The notes beneath the pieces are model-generated. The model was not told where the DNA came from. It did no database searches and was given only the letters and a program-made list of their open reading frames with translations. This document shows, one piece after another, positions 29,366-38,036 of a stretch of DNA of 38,036 bases (positions within the stretch are counted from its first letter, which is position 1; every line of letters begins with the position of its first letter). The DNA comes from Phoronis australis (taxonomy: Eukaryota; Phoronida; Phoronidae). The stretch spans positions 1,064 through 39,099 of the forward strand of contig NMRA01001216.1 in the NCBI GenBank assembly GCA_002633005.1, read 5' to 3'. The position numbers and the translations under genes are program-made.

Positions 29366-32164
29366 CTGCAGGGTTGCTTACATGATGTAATGAGTGGAAG
29401 ACGTTTGGTCAATTGACAATCAACTTCAATGGCGGAACTCATTATATCAGAATACGAGGACGATTTTGAATGAATTCAATTTCCGACTTTCCTTGGCTTT
29501 GAAGCCGTATCAATTCGATTCACTTGGACGGGAAATTATGCAGACACATGTGAGCCACAACCAATTGAACCAAGAGGTGGTCAAATTTTATCAACGGAAG
29601 TGTCATTGACGTCACACCTCATTACGTAATAGGCTTAAGCAGACTCGTTAGAGAGGCACCTCGATGCAAGATCAAGGTCATGAGTGTAACCAGGAACGTC
29701 AATAAACCGGAAGGATGACGAGGTCGAATTGGAAATCACATGACTGCTGGCGTGATCAGGCAGGTTAGGGCGTGGCACCGTTTCAATATCCGGACACTAA
29801 AAAGACATTTAGTATTTCGTGTTTGAAGAGTTGAACTGGTCGATACCCGAAACAAAGTAAGGATTACGCTGGTGAATAAGAACAAAGTGTGGATTACCTT
29901 ATTTTGCGTGGGCCAAGCGTCGTCGTTGTAGTACGCTATATTTTAGCAGTAAAACAGCAATTTCATTTTGGTGAACATGTCTATAAAGAAATAACTCGCG
30001 CATGGTGGTGAGTAGTGAGTCCGGTACAACACGTGAGGATGGCTGTGTAGTAGTTTTTGCTCTCAAACTCAAAAGTAGCCGTTTCAAAATGGAAGATGGA
30101 CGGAAATGCAGGCAGTTGACGAAAACGGCCATTGGGCGGGGAGTAAATGACTGAGCCAGGAATTCACTTGCTTAACCTTTTCTTACTATCATGTAGCTCT
30201 TGCTTGACAGTACACATGTACTTTTATCTCCTCTTTTTCGAACCACTCATTAAAGCGTTTTATGAGGCTCGGTTTCTTTTCATGAATGTTTTCATCGTTG
30301 GTTTCTACTGCTTCCCAAAACTTCCATTTCTTCATAATTCTAAAACTTCTGAGTCCTGAGCATTGAGCAACACTCAACAATCCCTCTCAAAATGTTTCCC
30401 TTCTAAACAATGATGTGACCTGACTACATGAGTGTAGGTTGAGGTACACTACTGCACGTGCACAAGGTCACCAGCATCAGAAGTTTTAAAATCACACCAC
30501 CAAAACAGTGATTTCGATGTTGTATGTTTCAGAAAATCGTATAGCAAGTCATTTTTTGAAAAAAAAGGATAAATCACGTCATTTTAAATCTCCATGTCGA
30601 TCCGTTATGACCACTTCGACTCGGATGGATTTTGGCTCCTTCAAACACTCCACCATGCTCTATTTTTGAAATTCGTTAACGAAAACGCGTACCAGGATTG
30701 CAAGGTTCGTGCCCTCCCCCTCGAGGTTTAGTTGGCAATTTTGACATGAAGATGATGGTGATATTTATGCGTTCTATGACGAGAATTTCATCAAGTCAAG
30801 TTTTGCCTCATTCAGCTTTTCTGTCATTTTTATACCGTGTATGGTCGCTGGCAAAATATAATACCATCAAGATTTTAGTCTAGATGATTCCAAACTGGGT
30901 TTTTGGCCATAACAGTTATAGGAATCTGATTATGAGCGCGCAAGAGAAAACGAACATATTTGAGACGTTTCGTTTACTCAAAGTTAATGAGCCGAAACGT
31001 CAGAAATGTTTGTTTTTATTTTCTCGCTTATAATGATTTTCAATGGTTTCCGTTATTCAGTTTCGGAAAGGTCGTCGCTTTCTCGCAAAGGTACCGATTG
31101 AATGATCAACTACGCTCTTATTCGCTCTCCGTTTTAACGTTGATCATTGTCAATACACCTCTCAAAATCGCGCATCGTCTTCGCGCAAACTTTATTGAGA
31201 TTTAAGTTTCCCGAAAAAAGTTGACGATTGGATAGTGCTTAAAAGTCTAATTCTCAATTTCTCCAGTTAGTGCACCAATGAAGTAAACAAAAGTAGTTCT
31301 GCTTGTCGCGTCAGCTGTTGGTATCATTATCTCGATGTATGACCCGCAACGCGTGACTGGAAAAAGCCTTTTCAAGTTAGTGTAGATAAGCCGGTGGAGC
31401 GTGAGACCCCTGATGTCCCAATCGAGTACTCACGACAACTCAACGTTATGAATCTTTAAAGTACAATAATGCCATGAGTATCAAAGAGCAGGAAACCGCG
31501 AGTTCAAAGCAAACAGATTGAGCAAAATTATTTATAGTTTAGAAATTTAATTACATCATAGATAATCCCAGCATTTTCCCCAATTTGTATAACTTTCACA
31601 GACTTAGCTTCTCGTGACAATGTTTAGGGGTCTTGCAATACTATACAAAACCTTGTACAAGTAGGTAAAGTTCAATTGTGAAATTGGCCGCCAGTTCTAA
31701 ATAAATTCTTTTGGTTCATTGTATTTTGGTATGATCTAAAGAGTCAAAGAATTAAAGTTAATGTTTGGCCATCCGGGCAAGGCCTGTCTTTGCTTTCACA
31801 TGTAAATATTTCAGAGTTAAATGACTTCCTTCAAGTTAAGTTTTTTATGTTCGGCTCCGTAAATTTGGTTAGATTTAGGCAAAGAACTGCTAACTTCATC
31901 AGCGTGCGATTTGAGCATATTCTAGTGGAAAGCAATTCCTGGCATGGAAGGACGACAGGCTCTCAGAAACATAAAATGGCTTAAGTCTTAAAACAATTTT
32001 AATCTGATCATATCATCTTTCATGAACATCGTTACATGAAGTTCATATGGAGAATTTCTTGCTTACACTGGTCACCGCTCTGAGTCCCAAAGCCCCAGAC
32101 AACTTTTCACAATCCATATTCAACAAAGGGCGCCCTTTGTATCGAAGTAGATCTGGGCCCGGTC
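29366..32164. other. No gene firmly recognised
   Basis: Apart from the exon-like frame at 30220-30345, nothing is supported. A plus-strand AAAATGGAAGATGG near 30088 resembles a start site with a possible donor 55 bp on, but encodes no known domain. Confidence 0.4.
30220..30345 (-). CDS. Unassigned exon-like frame (KKWKFWEAVETNDENI...)
   Basis: Minus strand reads IMKKWKFWEAVETNDENI then HEKKPSLIKRFNEWFEKEEI. It is charged with four Trp and looks coding, while the opposite strand gives a low-complexity hydrophobic frame. A GTACAT could serve as donor. It would lie upstream of exon A, but it does not match a kinase N-lobe or any domain I know. Confidence 0.2.
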
Positions 32165-32430
32165 TCTAATTTCCGTACTCTGACTCGAATCATGCTCAAA
32201 CTCACACTTCATACTCAACTTGAGTACAGACTCAGCTTTGGTGTATTCAATGTCATACTCGAAAAATCTGTACTCGAAATTTCGAGCACGTACTCAGTTT
32301 TCGAGTGTACTCGAACTGAAGTGTATCTCATCTATATTTCGAGTACGATTTTGAGTAAAAATTCGGAGTCTGTGCTCAAATTTCAAGTTTGGTATGGCAG
32401 CGTGCTTGAAATCGTACTCGAAAATAAATA
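32165..32430. repeat. Cluster of ACTCGA / GAGTAC words
   Basis: ACTCGAA, GTACTCG, CGAGTAC, TACTCAA and their complements recur about every 15-20 bp on both strands. There is no fixed unit length, so it looks like an old, decayed simple repeat based on the palindrome TACTCGAGTA. Open frames in it (for example 32192-32482) are products of the repeat. Confidence 0.55.
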
Positions 32431-35400
32431 CGAGCCAGAGAACAAAATATCGAAAGGGAACCAAAAAACACAGCAAATCTAAAAAAATAAGTCCTCTTAC
32501 CGTATCTCAGCACTTCAATTTCAGTTCAGTGATAATAGTTTTCATCTTAAATCTTCCTATTCTTCACCTTATTAACCCGCCGTATCACTGTAAATGTTAT
32601 GGCCTCCATTCTACCTCTACAATTCCTGGCAACAGGCGCATTGTAATCTCTTGTCTGGGAGTCATAACAAGCATCGAAAGCAGTTGTTGGAAAAGTCGTG
32701 TGAGACGTTTGTGCTGCCCTTATTTCGGTATATGTGCCTACGTTTTGTAGGGTTTCCAAAAGACGAGGAGGGGAGGGAAGTTATAAACAGTTCGCTTTCC
32801 TGTCAGGTACATTTCTCATCATAACTTAGTCACCTATAATTTATCAATCTCCAAATGGAATTCCAGATTTTGTTTGCCGATTTCTAAGTAGACTTCTCGT
32901 CCCGTTCACTGCCAGTGGTGAACTCTGAATGCCGGCACAAGTGGAAAGTTAATACAATGTAGCTAGCACTACTTTCTTAACAATGGTGGCCGTTATTACA
33001 CCCAACTTGTTTTTCTCTGGCGTTTGCACAGATTTAAAGCCTGCAATATGGAGAGCAGTTTTAACTTGAAGCAAAAAGACAAAAAAATAATTTGCTTTGA
33101 TCTTGACAAAGGGCCACTTCCTAAACGAGCATTGGTATAAAATGTTTCATGCCTGTTTTCATAACTTTATTTTAATATTCCTGTCTACTTGCTTTTTTCT
33201 TACTGGTTAGGTTGCTATCTTTATATTTTTTGTTTAACAGAAGCATCAAAACAACTTAGAAGTCAGTTAAGTATGAGCCCATCCCTAAAATTTTCAAGAG
33301 TACAGCTACACTGAACATGTCACAAGAAACAAAACTCCACGTGCCATTAGTTCAAGTTCAATCTTTATTAGAACTCGAATCATAAAATATATACAAATGT
33401 GCAAATTTGGTGATAGTCAAACTGAAGATTTGGAACCTCTGGACAATTTTGGCTGCAGTAAATGCATAACTGTTCTAGCTTTCCTTCAGTAACAAAATGT
33501 GAAATCACAGCTCTTGCCCACACACCAACCTCATCCACTGCTTGCACTTGTTCGTTTACTACAAAGTTAGCCATCTTAGTTGTCCTCAGGGGTGTTCCAT
33601 AACAACTACAATAGCAGTTTCCTGATTAGTGTACTACTCCTGGAGTCAAATAGTTCGGCATGCACTTGGCCATAAGCGATGTTTTAATAATTATTGATAT
33701 GTAATTTAGTCACTGTGTGTTTTTCATAGATGTTTCAATGCAGCTAAGTTGTATATTAAAACGAATAACAGACGTGATATTCTAAACTCTGATCAGCGTT
33801 TGTCAATCACCGAGTATATCAATACGCACAGTCGTTTATCTCCAATCGACCCCAATGCTTGTACAGTAGTTTTTAGCTTAATACAGTCCATCGATTTTTA
33901 AAACACCGAAAACCAAAATTGGTTGTTTTTTTCCATCTGAATGCAGCTGCATTTTGAAAATTCGCCAGTACGTACAGGCAGAAGTGTTTACTACAATTTC
34001 TGGTCGGGTAATTACACTTAATTGGGTCTTGCTTGCACGGGACAATGTGGTCATCGCAACTGATTCCGATGCTGGTGCCGCGCTCTCCTTTGATCCCGGT
34101 AAAAGCCGCTCCGTAGGACGAGCGGTGAGAAATCACGCACATCTTTAGAAACGCCTGAGTTGCTGCATGTGTTGCTCCACTCCTGGACTAGGCTATTAGT
34201 GTTTCCTGGATCCATGTTCCGTTTTTAATTTTTAAATCATCCCAATGTATATCAGATTTCCATAAAGAATAGTGTACATGTACATCGACCTTAACACTGA
34301 GCACAAAAAGTGGTAAACAGGACGCCGACAACTGAGAGCAACTGACGGAAATTGATCGGTTTGCAAGTTTTTCCATTGTGCCTATTCTTACCACTGACGG
34401 CGTATTGTAGCTGATCGCCAGGTTGTCGTCTGTTGCACGTGCTCTACTTTCTCGCCACCGGCTCCACTCAGTTTCGCTGGTCTAGCACGATGTACGCCTC
34501 GTTGTAACTAATTCGTGAGGTTTTAACGACCAAGACATGGTCATGTGACCTAATTTTACATTAAAACACAACATTTGACAGATTCTGCGGGCGATGCTTG
34601 GCGCGAGAGACCGTGTCTTTGGTCACTAATAGCGAAAACTACTCCAACATCACATGTTTTAATGCATTATGTTTCTGTTAAAAGAGATTTCAAATGCAGT
34701 ACTCATATATATTTTTCAAAAAGACAATTCAGTGAAACAAATCTTTTTGAATTTTCTCTTTATTTCCATTGATTAAAAAATCTTAAAATCAAAGAGTTAT
34801 TCTCAAGTATACTTGTGTTGATTTGAGAGGTTTCAATTTTTTATTGATTGAATAATCTTCAAAAGAATTGCTGGAAACAAATTCGTGTAAAATTATTGCA
34901 TCGTTGTAAAGCAGCCATCTTGGAATATTCACGTGATAACAAGCGCCCCCGAGCGTACTCTTGAATGGTTCCAACTCAATCACTGCCAATAGGTTCTTAT
35001 GAGTGCGCAAACGTGATTGGTGGAAACAGGGACTGCGTACAGTAGTTTCTCACAATTGCTGAATTACGAGTGGTTACAAACTGACACGTGCGGGGTCTAC
35101 CAGTTGCCTTGTCGATGTACGCTTAGCTTTTGTTTAGTACGCACCTTTTTACTGGGCATTCCAGTTCTAAACACTGGCTGCCTTTCTTCGGTGTGGCTCT
35201 TTGCAATACGCTCTTTCTCTTTTTCCTGCACAAACAAACGGGCATCATTTCAGTTCCGGGCAAGAAATAATATCAAACAAATTCGTAACAGTAATTGGCC
35301 TAACTCTTAACTTAGGATTCACGATGTGCAGTTTCTTCACATAAAGAAACTAAAGAAGTAGGATCAATTTTAAAGTGACTCAAATATGACTTGAGAATTC

Positions 35401-37346
35401 ACGAAGATAAGATACACATGTAAAAAAAGCTTCTCAAAGCAGCAGCATCTTTCATAGACTTAAAACCTGCACTGTAGCACGTGTAGAAGAAGCAATTTCC
35501 CATAGGTTTCCCGTTCCTTAAAACTGTGTCCATATGCTCACTGAAACTGTGAATGGGATTTGCTAAATTACTCGGAAAGCACGCTTTCAATTGCGTTAAA
35601 ACAATTTATACTGCAACGCCCCCACGCTGAAAGTGGAATAATATTTTCTTAAAGTTAAGCCAGGCCTTCGTTTAGAAACTGGCTTCGAATCTTAATAACT
35701 TGAAATATAATGCGTGTCAACTCATAAGAGTAAATGTTTTTAGAAAGTCTGGAGAAGACAATAGAATTGGTCAATTATTTTTTGCAAAAGAAAAACTTCT
35801 AAAAATAACTTTGGGATACGAGACATTGCAGGAAAGTTGGCATAACCAAGCAAAAATCGCCCTTCTATGTATGAACAGAAAAACAGTTCCAGTTTTTTAA
35901 TAGGTAGTTCCATTCCTTAATATTATAAAATCAATTTTGTTGTTATGAGGTTTGAAAACCAACGTAAAGTTGACACTTTCTGAGAAAAGGTTTTGACCAT
36001 GAACCTTTAAATTGCATGTTTTGAGGTTTCATGACGATGTACATCTATCCTCTCAAACCGTGTTCCTTATGTGCAAAAACTAACGTTTTTGGGTTATTTT
36101 GGAAAAATTGATGGGCCATAGGGTTGAAAAAAATATTCAATTTTATCGTCTTTTCCACATTCCAAACTTTTCTAAGATATACCGACTTTATGTGTTGCCA
36201 CACATTATATTTCAAATTATTTAGAGTTGAAATTGGTTTCCCGAAGGTCCGGTGTAGCCGTTGTTTCCTCTGTACATTTTTGCTGTGCCTTAATTTTCCC
36301 GCATGCTCCTGCCCTTCGACTATGGTGGTCGACTGGGAGTCGCCATATCGCCTGAAAACTATAGCATGCCTCACCCCTCTCCCCCACCCAGCTCTTTTTA
36401 CGGCCTTGACTGTGAATTGAGTATTCACGTTAGCTTGTCGCCAAGTTGATCGTCTCATTTATCTCATTGTGGTTATCGGGCGTACACGTATGATGTTATT
36501 GACTCCCGTTCGTAGTTTGTAAAGCCTCTCGCAGGTGCCCCCTCACTCAATACGGAAATCACCTCACCGCTTTTGGAGGAAAAATATACTACGGAGGACT
36601 GAGCTAGGGAAGTTGTGCAGTGTAAAACACGCAGTATATTTAGCCCCATTGAAAACGTCCTCGTGCACTGAAGGGTAATGTGGTGAACGATTACGGTTCT
36701 CATACTATGGAGCGGCCACTCATGCGTCTCGAGCTCGGTCTGTGACTTAATAGCGATTAAACAGCCACCTGTCACAGAGTGAATTATGATAATAATGACA
36801 AAAACAAACATCTAACTGATACACAAAACGTTAACGGTCAATGTCCATTCCAAAACAAAAGACAAGGGGTGAAACCAGGTTGTCAGGAGCTCTAATCACC
36901 GCCTCAGATCGGTAAATGCGTTAGAGCGAGCATTATCAGTCAGATGTGATAAAGGCAAGAACGCAGTCTCAAAGTTTATGCTAAATACATGTATCTTGGG
37001 TCGGCACCCTAAAGTAGTCAGATAGGGGAACGTACACTGTATATACTTTCTCTAAACGATTTTGCGCCAGTTTTTTCAGGTTTCTCTCCGGTGACGATGA
37101 AAGTTGTACCACTCAAAGATCCAGGATCTATGCATTTCGTAGATTTTTATTTCGTACATTTTCAATTGTTTATGCATATGGTGAAACTGTTACATTGTGG
37201 GCGAATGCAGACCTGTTGGAGGATTTGAGAGAAAGCAACAACGTACACCACAGAACCTTATACAGTCTTTGTACGGTTACCCGTTAGTTTTTGTGCAGAG
37301 TATAGATGGCGCTAGCTTTTGCTCGATCCCGTTTTGCCGCTAGGGT
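32431..37346. other. No gene firmly recognised
   Basis: Apart from the unassigned frame at 33380-33574, nothing is supported. The 137-codon minus frame 36045-36458 has no visible domain. N at 37347 ends this stretch. Confidence 0.4.
33380..33574 (-). CDS. Unassigned 64-codon reading frame (MANFVVNEQVQ...)
   Basis: It starts in a good context (CTAAGATGGC) and reads MANFVVNEQVQAVDEVGVWARAVI, residues 1-24, then diverges. The first part resembles the start of small Tudor/agenet-like modules (V-x-A-x-D-x-x-G-x-W-x-x-A-x-I) in animal genomes. The expected following V-x-F-x-G-W is not present. It may be a worn first exon. Low support. Confidence 0.22.
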   Translation of the reverse strand: MANFVVNEQVQAVDEVGVWARAVISHFVTEGKLEQLCIYCSQNCPEVPNLQFDYHQICTFVYIL

Positions 37347-37747
37347 NCAACCCTCATGATTTTGATGCATTGACCCCGAATCATTTGCTGATGGTGAAAC
37401 CTGGACATTCTATGCCTCCTGGAAGCTTCGACCCCAGTGATATATATTCTCGTAGAAGATGGCGTCAAGTCCAGTATTTGGCTAATGTATTCTGGAAGAG
37501 GTGGTCACGAGAGTACTTGCAAACACTTCAAGAACGTCAAAAGTGGCTGAGGACTGACCGCAGCCTGCGTGTTGGTGATATTGTGTTGGTTTCAGAGGAT
37601 TCTGTTAGAAGCGTATGGCCTTTGGGTCGCGTCACTGAAGTGCATCCGGACAGGAATGGCTTAGTTAGAGTGGTCACAGTTAGGACGCGCGATTCCACTG
37701 TTCTACGACCTGTGGACAAACTTTCTGTTGTTCTGGAAGTTGATTGA
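37347..37747 (+). pseudogene. BEL/Pao retrotransposon integrase C-terminal region (DUF5641-like)
   Basis: This open frame starts in coding sequence at an ambiguous base (N at 37347). [66 protein letters not shown] and VLRPVDKL are the ordered motifs of the domain that ends BEL/Pao polyproteins. The stop TGA is at 37745-37747. Sequence left of the N shows no further integrase, RT or protease, so only the 3' end is present, either truncated or cut by an assembly join. The frame itself is intact. Confidence 0.88.
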
Positions 37748-37866
37748 CTATGATTTATTACAGGTGTACGTGTTGGAAGTTGTTCTTCGGTATACCTGAG
37801 ACTCATATTCATTGATATTAGTCACTAAGTTACTGACTGTCATAGCTTTATTTGTTTGTTTAGTAN

Positions 37867-38036
37867 AATTATTCTCACCCTAACCAACTGAAACTAAAAG
37901 TCTGTCTCATTAGAGGCAATTTGTAATGCCTTTGGAGTGTTTGTGAGTGCAAATGATTTGAGAAGCCAGCAATGAATAAATCACTGCGTTACCAGCTTTA
38001 GGTGCTATAAAACTAATTGACGGGACACCGAGGCCG
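37867..38036 (+). repeat. LTR-like repeat after BEL integrase (cut by window end)
   Basis: It lies 120 bp after the BEL stop codon and is similar to 21667-21849. It includes AATAAA (37975-37980). An N at 37866 sits exactly where similarity to the other copy starts. Probably the 3' LTR of the BEL element, whose remainder lies outside the window. Confidence 0.6.

Noticed and set aside
36045-36458. 137-codon minus-strand open frame with TVKAVKRAGW
   Set aside because: VKAVKRA recalls the kinase VAVK motif, but there is no Gly loop before it and nothing kinase-like after it.

Overview
This window reads as nuclear DNA of an invertebrate animal. It is AT-rich, has small exons separated by long introns, and carries a mixed load of animal-type transposons (Penelope-like, Ty3/Gypsy-like, BEL/Pao, Kolobok-like, hAT and Tc1-type MITEs, a tRNA-derived SINE). 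The very frequent palindrome TACATGTA also stands out. The base sequence alone does not name the species; a marine invertebrate (deuterostome, lophotrochozoan or cnidarian) would fit. There are no bacterial-style operons, ribosome binding sites or CRISPR arrays.

The main gene lies on the minus strand between about 24938 and 5761. It encodes the C-terminal half of an IRE1/RNase L family protein: a kinase-like domain followed by a KEN endoribonuclease domain. I found seven exons by translating the minus strand and matching splice sites: A 24839-24938, B 23939-24066 (3' end uncertain), C 16864-17037, D 15493-15626, E 8305-8431, F 6553-6692 and G 5761-5949 with the stop codon. All five exon junctions that can be tested agree in splice phase. 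The kinase N-lobe exons were not found, and neither was a secure exon for the activation segment, so the model is partial. The kinase has HGD instead of HRD. The KEN domain keeps a Trp, an Arg-Asn pair and a His that match known active-site positions, but has Ala where RNase L has a catalytic Asp. A decayed second copy of KEN exon F sits in the intron just upstream of it.

The large intron between exons B and C (17038-23938) is packed with dead transposons: a Penelope-like element with a GIY-YIG endonuclease (about 18490-20480), a Gypsy-type gag fragment directly abutting it (20506-20982), a degraded P2X7-like cysteine-rich fragment (about 21195-21600), and an LTR-like copy (21667-21849). The intron between D and E holds a tRNA-derived SINE, an (AAT)n stretch and a possible small first exon on the minus strand at 12114.

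To the right of the gene (25 kb to the end) are two hAT-type MITEs with target-site duplications, a Penelope-tail-like hairpin, a Kolobok-like transposase remnant (29054-29365), a region dense in ACTCGA/GAGTAC words (32165-32430), and the C-terminal part of a BEL/Pao integrase (37347-37747) followed by a second copy of the LTR-like sequence, cut by the window end. To the left of the gene (1-5760) are two MITEs and otherwise nothing recognisable. The window therefore shows one host gene stretched over about 19 kb by repeat insertions.
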